A stretch of 15,884 nt of DNA from JALYYC01 sp039922495 (GCA_039922495.1 JBDTEO010000012.1:1-15884); one strand, 5' to 3'; positions 8,103 to 15,665 are shown, numbered from the stretch's first letter. Notes: generated by a model not told the origin, from the letters alone. A program made the numbers and translations.

Positions 8103-8639
8103 ATGCTGATGGACCCAGTCCTTGGCCGCACCATCGAACGCTTGCGGGATGGCGATCGTGACGCCTTCCAGGAGGTGGTCGACCGCTATGGCCTCCAGGT
8201 CCTGCGGACGGCGCGATTGATCCTTCGCGACGAGGCGCTGGCGGAAGACGCGACCCAGGAGACGTTCCTCAAGGCCTGGCGGCAGATCGGCAGCCTGCGG
8301 GACGAGGAACCGGGCTCCTGGTTGCTGCGGATCGCGAGCAACGAGGCAATCTCGGCGTATCGGCGGCGGCATCGCTTTCAAGCGCTGACGGAGCGGTTCG
8401 GACGGCTTGGCGGCGGCAAGCGTGAGGTTTCGACCGAAGCCAGGATGGACCTGGCCCACGCGCTCGAGCAGCTCGGCGCCGACCAGCGCGCGGCTGTGGT
8501 CCTGCACTACTACCAGGACCTCAGCGTCGAGGAGACGGCGAAGACATTGAACGTTCCGGTCGACACGATGAAGTCACGACTGAAGACGGCGCTGCGCCGG
8601 TTACGCGAGTTAACCGGCTCAGAGGAGGAAATCGGATGA
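8103..8639 (+). CDS. ECF-family RNA polymerase sigma factor
   Basis: The 178-residue protein has only regions sigma-2 and sigma-4, as in ECF sigma factors. Region 2 (about 18-90) includes DAFQEVVDRYG, EDATQETFLKAWRQI and WLLRIASNEAISAYRRR. Region 4 (about 115-170) includes LEQLGADQRAAVVLHYYQDLS, then the helix-turn-helix VEETAKTLNVPVDTMKSRL. The start is uncertain: ATGs at 8097, 8103 and 8109 are in frame without an SD. Because the putative -10 ends at 8092, 8103 or 8109 is favoured. An upstream extension of the frame into the gap is not sigma-like. The TGA stop overlaps the ATG of the next gene (ATGA at 8636-8639), indicating translational coupling to a membrane protein with anti-sigma topology. 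Its target promoters probably include its own and that at 5909-5937. Confidence 0.93.
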   Translation: MLMDPVLGRTIERLRDGDRDAFQEVVDRYGLQVLRTARLILRDEALAEDATQETFLKAWRQIGSLRDEEPGSWLLRIASNEAISAYRRRHRFQALTERFGRLGGGKREVSTEARMDLAHALEQLGADQRAAVVLHYYQDLSVEETAKTLNVPVDTMKSRLKTALRRLRELTGSEEEIG

Positions 8640-9826
8640 GCGACGACTTCGAGCGCCAGCTGCGGGAGCACCTCCACAAGGAGGCGGCCCAGACCCCGCA
8701 GTTTCCGCGTGCCCTTCGGGGTCGCATCCGCGACTCGGTCGCGCCGCGCGCTCGCAGCCAGATGGCCCCACAGCTGGCGCTCGCCGGCGCCCTCGTGCTG
8801 ATTGCGGTCGTCGCCCTGGGCGTTCGTAACCAGAAAGTGATCATCAATACCGTTCGGACCGGCATTCAGCAGATCATCCCGACAGCGACGCCCAATCCGA
8901 CGCCGCAGCCGTTTAGCTGCACACCGAAGTCCGGCGGCGCCGTCGGGCAGTCCTCGACCCTGACCACCGTCCGGGCGGCGGGCCACAGCGGCTACGACCG
9001 GGTCGTCTTCGACTTCAGCGGGCCGATTCCCTCGTACGATGTGATCGGCCAGCAGTCATCGACCTTTCTTCGGGACGCCAGCGGCCAACCCGTGACGCTC
9101 GATGGCACGGCGGGGGTCAAGGTCATCCTCCGGTCCACCGACCCGGCCAGCACCGCGACGGACACTCAGCCCGCGTTGACGGCGGTTCGGCAGATCACCC
9201 AGATCGGTAACTTCGAGCACCAGCTCTCCTATGGGATCGGGCTCGCCTCATCCACGTGCTTCCGCGTGCTCGAACTCAGCAACCCGAATCGGTTGGTGAT
9301 CGACTTCGATACCTCGCATCCGTCGGCCACGCCCTCGCTGGCGCCGACGCCCGCCCCGACCCTGCCGCCATCACCGTCGTCAAGCCCGCTCGGCGCCTTC
9401 AGCTGCACCGACCTGAGCGGCGGCAAGCCGACCGGCACCTCGCCCGGGCAACTGACCCACCTTCGGATCGCCCACCAGGCGGCCGGCTACGACCGCATCG
9501 TGTTCGAGTTCGCTGGCGGTCCGGTGCCGAGCTACACGCTGACCCGCCAGGCGTCGACCCATTTCGTCAAAGACGCCAGTGGCCAGCCCGTCACGCTGCA
9601 GGGATCCGCCGGGCTGAAGCTCGTCTTCCATGGCGCCGCCGGGTACCCGACCTATACCGAGAGCACGGACCAGAAGCCCGGTCTGGCGGTCGTGAAAGAG
9701 GTCGAGCAGATTGGCGATTTCGAGGGCGTGCTCAGCTGGGGAATCGGGCTCTCGCAGCCGGCCTGTATGCGCACGATCGAGCTCGCCAACGCAACCCGCC
9801 TGGTCATCGACTTCCAAACCCCGTAG
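8636..9826 (+). CDS. Single-pass membrane protein with two extracellular AMIN-like domains; putative anti-sigma factor
   Basis: The 396-residue product overlaps the sigma gene by 4 bp. Residues 1-45 are charged and cytoplasmic, one helix spans about 46-63, and the rest is extracellular. Two AMIN-like domains (about 93-227 and 255-396) are joined by a Pro/Thr/Ser linker (228-254). Each has GYDR(V/I)VF(D/E)F, (I/V)PSY, (R/K)DASGQPVTL, IG(N/D)FE, GIGL and a C-terminal NP/NA-RLVIDF strand. Each is bracketed by two cysteines, 95/208 and 257/377, probably disulfides. The coupling to sigma and the topology fit an anti-sigma factor, but the N-terminus lacks the HxxxCxxC zinc motif of ZAS-type anti-sigmas and I do not recognise its fold. 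An alternative is a sigma-regulated envelope protein. Codon use matches the neighbours. The 3' end overlaps a minus-strand gene by 23 bp. Confidence 0.88.
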   Translation: MSDDFERQLREHLHKEAAQTPQFPRALRGRIRDSVAPRARSQMAPQLALAGALVLIAVVALGVRNQKVIINTVRTGIQQIIPTATPNPTPQPFSCTPKSGGAVGQSSTLTTVRAAGHSGYDRVVFDFSGPIPSYDVIGQQSSTFLRDASGQPVTLDGTAGVKVILRSTDPASTATDTQPALTAVRQITQIGNFEHQLSYGIGLASSTCFRVLELSNPNRLVIDFDTSHPSATPSLAPTPAPTLPPSPSSSPLGAFSCTDLSGGKPTGTSPGQLTHLRIAHQAAGYDRIVFEFAGGPVPSYTLTRQASTHFVKDASGQPVTLQGSAGLKLVFHGAAGYPTYTESTDQKPGLAVVKEVEQIGDFEGVLSWGIGLSQPACMRTIELANATRLVIDFQTP

Positions 9827-10064
9827 GCGGCGGCCACCCCTCCAGCCGGTAATTCTTGACGGGCTCGGGCGGCAGCTTCCAGCCTCGCTTCATCAGCGCG
9901 GTGGCGGCGACGAGGAGAACGGGCTCGAGTAAATGGAGGAAACCCGCCGCTCCCTTGAAGCTCGGGAGAAAGAAGAAATCGCCAGTTGCGAGCGTCAGGA
10001 AGAGCATGGCCACGCCCACGATTGTTGTCAGGGCGGTCACGACAAAGATCGGATCGAGCCCCAT
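9804..10064 (-). CDS. Small two-helix membrane protein, unknown
   Basis: An 86-residue reading frame starts at ATG 10064; a TTG at 10070 is an in-frame alternative. It has two hydrophobic segments (about 6-28 and 40-57) separated by a short loop containing GDFFFLPSFKG, then a basic Pro-rich tail (KRGWKLPPEPVKNYRLEGW). Alternating helix and loop composition and the absence of any plus-strand gene from 9827 to 10123 support it as real rather than a shadow frame. It is divergent from the carbonic anhydrase gene with about 60 bp between, and its 3' end overlaps the AMIN-like gene by 23 bp. No SD stands out and no family is recognised. Confidence 0.6.
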   Translation of the reverse strand: MGLDPIFVVTALTTIVGVAMLFLTLATGDFFFLPSFKGAAGFLHLLEPVLLVAATALMKRGWKLPPEPVKNYRLEGWPPPTGFGSR

Positions 10065-10123
10065 TCCCAAATCTTAGTAGCATGCCCGGTAGAGTCGAAT
10101 CCGCTAGTGAGGAGGACCTTTGT

Positions 10124-10642
10124 GTGAGTGTGACTGATGACTTGTTGAAGAACAATGAGAGTTACGCGAACGCGTTCAAAGGCGGCTTGCCGATGCCGCC
10201 TGCCAAGAAAGTTGCCGTCGTCGCCTGCATGGATGCGCGGCTCCATGTCAGCGCGATCCTCGGCCTCAAGGAGGGCGACGCTCACGTCATTCGCAATGCC
10301 GGCGGCGTGGTATCCCAGGATGTGATCCGCTCGCTGACCATCTCGCAGCGCCTGCTCGGGACCGAGGAGATCATCCTGCTCCACCACACGGATTGCGGGA
10401 TGCTCACCTTCAAAGATGACGACCTGCGCAGCAAGATCGAGGACGAGACCGGCATCCGGCCCGGCTTCGCCTTTGACGCCTTTTCCGACCTGCAGAAGGA
10501 CATCCGGTCCTCCGTCGGCAGGATCAAGTCGAGCCCCTTCATTCCAAAGAAAGACAAGATCCGCGGCTTCGTCTTCGACGTCAACAATGGGCGCCTGAAC
10601 GAGGTCGCCGTGCAGCCGGTTGGCGCCGCCGCCCCCAAGTAG
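10124..10642 (+). CDS. Beta-class carbonic anhydrase
   Basis: The cytosolic 172-residue enzyme interconverts CO2 and bicarbonate using zinc. The zinc ligands are visible: Cys35 in CMDAR (with the Asp37/Arg39 dyad), and His88 and Cys91 in HHTDCG. VIRNAGG follows the first motif as usual. The short length resembles the compact beta enzymes of mycobacteria (Rv1284 type) rather than longer plant-like forms. The start is GTG at 10124, with AGGAGG (10110-10115) 8 bases upstream; a second GTG at 10130 is less well placed. An upstream extension to 9986 lacks homology and overlaps the divergent gene. It is probably monocistronic and supplies bicarbonate for carboxylations (inference). Confidence 0.95.
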   Translation: MSVTDDLLKNNESYANAFKGGLPMPPAKKVAVVACMDARLHVSAILGLKEGDAHVIRNAGGVVSQDVIRSLTISQRLLGTEEIILLHHTDCGMLTFKDDDLRSKIEDETGIRPGFAFDAFSDLQKDIRSSVGRIKSSPFIPKKDKIRGFVFDVNNGRLNEVAVQPVGAAAPK

Positions 10643-10693
10643 GGAGCCGGTAAACTGGGTCTCATCGAAGCGGGCGGCGCGATCCCGATTTGT

Positions 10694-10722
10694 TTGACTT
10701 CGCCGAAGTCTTGTCTTATAAG
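10694..10722 (+). promoter_or_regulatory. Sigma-70-type promoter with a palindrome in its spacer
   Basis: TTGACT (10694-10699, 5/6 to consensus) and TATAAG (10717-10722, 5/6) are separated by the ideal 17 bp. GACTTCG (10696-10702) and CGAAGTC (10704-10710) form a 15-bp palindrome overlapping the -35 and spacer, where a bound repressor would block polymerase. Transcription would begin near 10729, so the GTG at 10731 would be nearly leaderless. Confidence 0.65.
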
Positions 10723-10730
10723 GACATGCT

Positions 10731-13700
10731 GTGGCCTCGAATAAACCCCGCCACGCGCGTTCCGCGTCCGATCAAAACCTAGCGGCGGTCAAGGGCCTGA
10801 ACGGGGAACGCGAGACGCGGGCAGCCAAAAACGGGGCCTCGCGGGCGATCTCGGCCGATGAGGCCGAACTCCTTCTCGCGGTCCTCGGCGAGCTCAAAAA
10901 GGGCAACTTCTCGGCTCGGATGCCGATCACCGGCGCCGGGCCTATCTCGAAGATCGCGACGGAGCTCAACGATCTCATCGAGCTCAATCAGCGGACTGCC
11001 AAGAACCTCTCCCAGGTCTCGCGCGTCATCGGCGCCGTCGCTGAGGGAGATCTCTTCCAGACGATGGATCTGGAGATGGATGGCCGGCCTCTCGAGGGAC
11101 AGTTCCTCCGGACCGCCGTGACCGTCAACTCCATGGTGCGTCAGCTCCGATCGGTCACGTCCGAGGTCACCCGTGTGGCCGAGGAGGTCGGTACCGAGGG
11201 CAAGCTCGGTGGTCAGGCACAGGTGAAGGGCGTCGCCGGAGTCTGGAAAGACCTCACCGACAACGTCAACTCCATGGCCAGCAATCTCACCGCCCAGGTG
11301 CGAAGCATTGCCGAAGTCACCACAGCGGTCGCGACCGGCGATCTCTCGAAGAAGATCACCGTCGACGTCCGCGGCGAGATCCTCGAGCTGAAGAACACCA
11401 TCAACGTCATGGTCGACCAGCTGAACGCCTTCGCCTCCGAGGTCACCCGCGTCGCACGCGAAGTCGGTACCGAGGGCAAGCTGGGCGGCCAGGCCCAGGT
11501 CCGTGGGGTCGGCGGCGTCTGGAAAGACCTCACCGAGAACGTGAACTTTATGGCAGGCAACCTGACCGCCCAGGTCCGCAATATCGCGGAGGTGACCACC
11601 GCGGTCGCCAAGGGCGACCTCTCCAAGAAGATCACGGTCGACGTTCATGGCGAGATCCTCGAGCTGAAGGACACGATCAATGTGATGGTCGATCAGCTCA
11701 ACGCCTTCGCTTCCGAAGTCACCCGCGTCGCTCGCGAGGTTGGCACCGAAGGAAGCCTCGGCGGCCAGGCGAGCGTCCCCGGCGCATCGGGCACCTGGAA
11801 GGACCTGACCGACAACGTCAATGTCATGGCCGCCAACCTGACGGCCCAGGTGCGCAACATCGCCGAAGTGACGACCGCCGTCGCGACCGGCGACCTTTCC
11901 AAAAAGATCACCGTTGATGTCCGCGGTGAGATCCGCGAGCTCAAGGACACGATCAACGTCATGGTCGACCAGCTGAACGCCTTCGCCGGCGAGGTCACGC
12001 GCGTCGCGCGCGAGGTCGGCACTGAAGGCCGGCTTGGCGGTCAGGCGAATGTCCCGGGCGCCTCAGGGACCTGGAAAGACCTCACCGACAACGTCAACCA
12101 GCTCGCCGCCAACCTCACCACCCAGGTCCGCAACATCGCCGAGGTGACCACCGCCGTCGCCAACGGCGACCTCTCCAAGAAGATCACGGTTGAAGTCAAA
12201 GGCGAGATCCTCGAGCTGAAGAACACCATCAACGTCATGGTCGACCAGCTCAATGCCTTCGCCTCAGAAGTCACCCGCGTCGCTCGCGAGGTCGGAACCG
12301 AAGGCAAGCTGGGCGGCCAGGCCCAGGTGAAGGGCGTGGCCGGCACCTGGGAAGACCTGACCAACAACGTCAACATGATGGCCGGCAACCTCACCGACCA
12401 GGTCCGCGGCATTGCCCGCGTTGTCACCGCGGTCGCCGAGGGAGACCTGCGCCGCAAGGTCGTCTTCGAGGCCAAGGGTGAAATCGCCTCCCTGGCTGAC
12501 ACCATCAACGAGATGACCGACACCCTGGCCACCTTCGCGCAGCAGGTCACCTCAGTGGCCCGCGAGGTCGGCGTGGAAGGCAAGCTGGGAGGCCAGGCCA
12601 GCGTCCCGGGGGCCTCGGGAACGTGGAAGGACCTCACCGATAACGTTAACCAGCTCGCGGCCAACCTGACCAACCAGGTGCGCGCCATCGCGGAGGTGGC
12701 GACCGCCGTCACTGAGGGCGATCTGACCCGCTCGGTCGGGGTCGAGGCTCGCGGGGAGGTGGCGCTCCTCAAAGACAAGGTCAACGAGATGATCCGCAAC
12801 CTCAAGGAGACCACCCAGAAGAACACTGAGCAAGACTGGCTGAAGACGAACCTCGCCAAGCACACCCGGATGCTGCAGGGCCAGCGCGATCTGACGGCCG
12901 TGGCCGAGTTGATTCTCGCCGAGCTGGCCCCAGTGGTTGCGGCCCAGCATGGCGCCCTGTATATCGTTCATTCGCGTGACAGTGCGGAGCCGAGCCTGCG
13001 GCTGGCGGCCGGTTACGCCTATCAGACCGCGGGGGACACCAGGGACTTCCGCTGGGGGGAGGGTCTTGTTGGGCAGTGCGCCCGCGATGGGCGGCGAATT
13101 CTGCTGACGACCGTCCCCTCGGGCTACCTCACGGTCCGCTCGGGGCTGGGCGCGACAGCTCCGGCAAATATCGTGGTGCTCCCCGTCGTCTTTGAGGGGC
13201 GAACCAAGGCGGTCATCGAGCTGGCGTCCATCCAGCCATTCAGCCCGACATACCTCGATTTTCTTGACCAGCTTACGGACAGCATCGGGGTCGTTCTCAA
13301 CACCATCGAAGCCAACATGCGGACCGAGGAGCTCCTCAAACAGTCACAGATCCTCTTCGCCGAGGCGCAAGAAGCCAGCAAGAGCAAGAGCGCCTTCCTC
13401 AGTATGGCCGCCCATGAGTTGCGGACTCCCCTCTCGGTGATCTATGGATACCTGACCATGCTTCAGGATGGCAGCCTTCCGCCGGACCGGTGGGAGCGTC
13501 CGATCAATGTCCTGATCGGCAAAGCGGTCGAGCTCAATCGCATCGTCGACGACCTGCTGACGGCCGCTCGAATTGAGGGCGGCACGGTGCCCACCGAGTT
13601 GAAATCGGTCGACCTGCGGGAGACGACCCGCCAGGCAATCGCCCGAGCTGAGGCCCGGGCCGGACTCCTCAAGGCCGAGATGACCTATCTGGAGCCGCTC

Positions 13701-14120
13701 GAGCCGGTAATGGTGGAAGCGGACTCGGAGCAGATTGGACGCATCATCGATAACCTGATCAACAATGCCCTGACCTACAGCTCCACACAGCCGTGGCTGA
13801 AGATCACGGTCACGAGCGAGCCCTCTCCGGCCGTCACCGTGCAGGATCACGGCATCGGGATCGCGCCCGAGAAGCACGCAAAGGTTTTCGAACGGTTCTA
13901 CCGAATCGACGATTCCGCCATCGGGCCGCAGCCGGGGACCGGTCTGGGTCTCTACATCAGTCGCGAGTTGGCCGAGCTTCACCTCGGTTCCCTCAAGCTC
14001 GGGCACAGCGAACCGCACCAAGGCAGCACCTTCATCCTTCAGTTGCCAGCCGCTGGCCCGGCGCGGCTCGCGACCCGGCAAACAATTCCCAGCCATTCCC
14101 AGCAAACCGCGACCGCCTGA
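10731..14120 (+). CDS. Soluble poly-HAMP histidine kinase (HAMP array-GAF-HisKA-HATPase)
   Basis: This 1129-residue kinase has no membrane helix or signal peptide. An N-terminal divergent HAMP (about 48-95) is followed by a HAMP array (about 96-695). GDL-type units begin at 102, 199, 291, 383, 475, 567 and 659; divergent GTEGKLGGQA-type units have their Gly at 154, 246, 338, 430, 522 and 614. From the second GDL unit onward the period is exactly 92 residues. GAF is at about 718-862. The kinase core has H895 (AAHELRTPL), N-box DNLINNAL (1007-1014), DHGIGI (1039-1044), FERFY and GTGLGLY. The architecture recalls fungal group III kinases (Nik1/Os-1, osmotic and antifungal sensing), but the C-terminal receiver is absent and no regulator gene is adjacent, so the partner is elsewhere. 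The start is GTG at 10731; AAGGA (10720-10724) could be an SD, but it overlaps the -10 element. Confidence 0.95.
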   Translation: MASNKPRHARSASDQNLAAVKGLNGERETRAAKNGASRAISADEAELLLAVLGELKKGNFSARMPITGAGPISKIATELNDLIELNQRTAKNLSQVSRVIGAVAEGDLFQTMDLEMDGRPLEGQFLRTAVTVNSMVRQLRSVTSEVTRVAEEVGTEGKLGGQAQVKGVAGVWKDLTDNVNSMASNLTAQVRSIAEVTTAVATGDLSKKITVDVRGEILELKNTINVMVDQLNAFASEVTRVAREVGTEGKLGGQAQVRGVGGVWKDLTENVNFMAGNLTAQVRNIAEVTTAVAKGDLSKKITVDVHGEILELKDTINVMVDQLNAFASEVTRVAREVGTEGSLGGQASVPGASGTWKDLTDNVNVMAANLTAQVRNIAEVTTAVATGDLSKKITVDVRGEIRELKDTINVMVDQLNAFAGEVTRVAREVGTEGRLGGQANVPGASGTWKDLTDNVNQLAANLTTQVRNIAEVTTAVANGDLSKKITVEVKGEILELKNTINVMVDQLNAFASEVTRVAREVGTEGKLGGQAQVKGVAGTWEDLTNNVNMMAGNLTDQVRGIARVVTAVAEGDLRRKVVFEAKGEIASLADTINEMTDTLATFAQQVTSVAREVGVEGKLGGQASVPGASGTWKDLTDNVNQLAANLTNQVRAIAEVATAVTEGDLTRSVGVEARGEVALLKDKVNEMIRNLKETTQKNTEQDWLKTNLAKHTRMLQGQRDLTAVAELILAELAPVVAAQHGALYIVHSRDSAEPSLRLAAGYAYQTAGDTRDFRWGEGLVGQCARDGRRILLTTVPSGYLTVRSGLGATAPANIVVLPVVFEGRTKAVIELASIQPFSPTYLDFLDQLTDSIGVVLNTIEANMRTEELLKQSQILFAEAQEASKSKSAFLSMAAHELRTPLSVIYGYLTMLQDGSLPPDRWERPINVLIGKAVELNRIVDDLLTAARIEGGTVPTELKSVDLRETTRQAIARAEARAGLLKAEMTYLEPLEPVMVEADSEQIGRIIDNLINNALTYSSTQPWLKITVTSEPSPAVTVQDHGIGIAPEKHAKVFERFYRIDDSAIGPQPGTGLGLYISRELAELHLGSLKLGHSEPHQGSTFILQLPAAGPARLATRQTIPSHSQQTATA
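11163..12800 (+). repeat. In-frame tandem repeat of 276 bp encoding paired HAMP units
   Basis: The coding sequence repeats with a 276-bp period; equivalent GDL-unit positions are 11325, 11601, 11877, 12153, 12429 and 12705. Protein identity between copies is high in SKKITV, ELK(N/D)TINVMVDQLNAFA and EVTRVAREVGTEG. The linker alternates between QAQV(K/R)GV(A/G)G(V/T)W and QA(S/N)VPGASGTW types. The last two copies are more diverged. Confidence 0.9.
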
Positions 14121-14137
14121 GCCGACCGAGCCTGGTG

Positions 14138-14737
14138 TCAGGCGCCGGGTGCGACCCCTCCAAGCGGCCAGCCACTGATGTGATGAAAGGGACTTGATTC
14201 GTCGCCGATGACAATCGCCGCGGGGGTGGGCGAGCCGCTGACCGCCTCGGTCACGACAAAACGTGTGACTTGCCCGGTGGGCAGCGTGTCAAAGTTGAGA
14301 TCCACGTTTGTGTCCACGCCGGGAAGTACGGTGGTCTGGAGCGCTTCTGGATTATGCGGCCAGATGCGCTGGCTTCCCGCCTCGATGAAGGCGCGGGCGA
14401 GCAAGCTCCGTTGTGGTCGGCGACCGTGGTTGGCCAGGCGGACCCGGACCGCGACCCCGGGATGGCCGGGGTTCGCTGTCGCACTGACCATTCCGGCGCA
14501 CCACTCGTCGAAACACTTGACGTCGCCGGGCCCCAGGTCGGCGGTTCTCGTCGCGAGCCCGACGCCAACAAGACCGGCGAGATAGACGATCACCAGTGAG
14601 GCCGCAATTGCTGAGAGCCGTCCAATGGGCCGGCGTCGAATCGCACGGACGGCGATCGCGATAACGAGGACCACCAAAATGAGCACAAATAGCAGCATGA
14701 GCAACTGCGGGCCGCCCGGGTTCATCTGCACGGTCAT
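14138..14737 (-). CDS. Two-helix membrane protein with an extracellular domain, unknown
   Basis: The 199-residue protein has two N-terminal helices (about 11-31 and 42-62) joined by a basic cytoplasmic loop (RAIRRRPIGR). An extracellular domain of about 135 residues follows. It contains Cys75 and Cys80 in KCFDEWC, and a beta-rich region with VAVRVRLANHGRRPQRS, PGVDTNVDLNFDTLP and TRFVVTEA. This looks like an immunoglobulin-like or DUF4352-style fold, though I cannot assign a family. The start is ATG at 14737 with GGAG very close upstream; an ATG at 14725 is an alternative. It converges with the poly-HAMP kinase gene (17-bp gap) and is divergent from the next membrane protein gene. Confidence 0.75.
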   Translation of the reverse strand: MTVQMNPGGPQLLMLLFVLILVVLVIAIAVRAIRRRPIGRLSAIAASLVIVYLAGLVGVGLATRTADLGPGDVKCFDEWCAGMVSATANPGHPGVAVRVRLANHGRRPQRSLLARAFIEAGSQRIWPHNPEALQTTVLPGVDTNVDLNFDTLPTGQVTRFVVTEAVSGSPTPAAIVIGDESSPFHHISGWPLGGVAPGA

Positions 14738-14803
14738 GGCTCCAATCCTATTGCGCTGATCGTAGCTACCTTAGACTCATGCAATCGAATGGAGTCCTGA
14801 TCG

Positions 14804-15352
14804 ATGAAGTCGGCGACGGCGCCCCTACTGATCGCGGCGATCGCCATTCTCGTCTTCTTTCGCCTTCGAAGCCGACTGCGGCCGGCGCCGGTCCGGCCCG
14901 ACCGGGCGTTCATGTACGTAGGCTTCATCCTGCTGGCGACCGCGCTCAGCCTGCTGGGCGCCTACCGTCTCCTTGTGACGCCGCTGGGAGCCGGGCTGAT
15001 CCCGGTGATGCTGGTGATCGGTGCGGCACTCGGGGTTTTCCTCACCCGCACGATGACCTTCTACCAGGGGCCCGACGGTAACCTCTGGATGAAGGGCGGC
15101 GCACTCTTTATCGGGATCTTCGTCGGGCTGATCGCCGTGCGTCTGGCCGTCCGCTATGCAGCCACCGGCGGCTCCTTTGCCCAGGCGAGCGGTGTCGCTG
15201 AGCCGGTGACCGTACTCAACATCCTCTCGGCTGACCTCCTGTTTCTCTCGGTCGGGCTCTGGGGAGCTCGCGCCTACGAGCTCTGGCACCACCACCGCGC
15301 GTTTCTTACGACCGGTGCAGCAGAAGTGGAACCAGCTGCTCGGCCGCTGTAA
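14804..15352 (+). CDS. Five-helix integral membrane protein, unknown (possibly CcdC/DUF1453-like)
   Basis: The 182-residue product has hydrophobic segments at about 6-20, 36-58, 63-81, 97-117 and 136-158. Arg-rich loops (RLRSRLRPAPVRPDR) lie after the first, and YQGPDGNLWMKGG precedes the fourth. This pattern is reminiscent of CcdC/DUF1453 membrane proteins, but the match is from general appearance only. The tail is soluble (HHHRAF and an acidic end). The start is ATG at 14804 with GGAG (14791-14794) 9 bases upstream. Its 3' end overlaps the phosphodiesterase remnant on the opposite strand by 47 bp. Confidence 0.8.
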   Translation: MKSATAPLLIAAIAILVFFRLRSRLRPAPVRPDRAFMYVGFILLATALSLLGAYRLLVTPLGAGLIPVMLVIGAALGVFLTRTMTFYQGPDGNLWMKGGALFIGIFVGLIAVRLAVRYAATGGSFAQASGVAEPVTVLNILSADLLFLSVGLWGARAYELWHHHRAFLTTGAAEVEPAARPL

Positions 15353-15665
15353 ACGATCCGTGGTGTCCGACGATGCGGGCCTGCGCTGGGTCGACGTCAC
15401 GCTCGACGATGCCAATCGCGCCGTGGGCAGCCGCGACGACATCACCGATCCGTTCGCGCGCCGCCGGGGTAACGACCGATCCGAAGGCGCCCCTCTCGAT
15501 CGCCTCCTCACGTGACCAGATCCACATCTGGCTACCGAGGCGGCTTCGCCACGCATCAAGGACATCCTTCTCAGCGCCGGGTCGGGTGTAGACATAGCGC
15601 GCCCGGGCTTCGCCGGCGAGAAGGCGCACTCCTTCTCTTAGGTCAGGCAGATCGGCAACGTCTAG
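15306..15665 (-). pseudogene. C-terminal remnant of an alkaline-phosphatase-like phosphodiesterase
   Basis: About 119 codons end at TAA (15306-15308). They read as the last part of type I phosphodiesterase/nucleotide pyrophosphatase proteins: LDVADLPDLREGVRLLAGEA, RARYVYTRPGAE, MWIWSREEAIERGAFG, RIGDVVAAAHG, VGHHGSFTAAEQLVPLL. The catalytic N-terminal two-thirds, with the metal ligands and nucleophile, are missing. Family-like sequence stops near 15665, where insertion-sequence DNA begins. The frame stays open a little further and has a GTG at 15629, but a functional protein is unlikely. Recognition rests on the conserved C-terminal phrases as I remember the family. Confidence 0.72.

Noticed and set aside
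11163..12800. Regular repeats as a CRISPR array
   Set aside because: The units are 276 bp, contiguous, coding and HAMP-like, without spacers.
10779..12865. Several long minus-strand frames opposite the HAMP array
   Set aside because: They repeat with the same 276-bp period as the real gene and have no family features, so they are antisense echoes of the tandem repeat.
14762..14769. 8-bp palindrome GTAGCTAC between the divergent membrane genes
   Set aside because: It is too short to separate from chance, and no convincing -35/-10 pair surrounds it.
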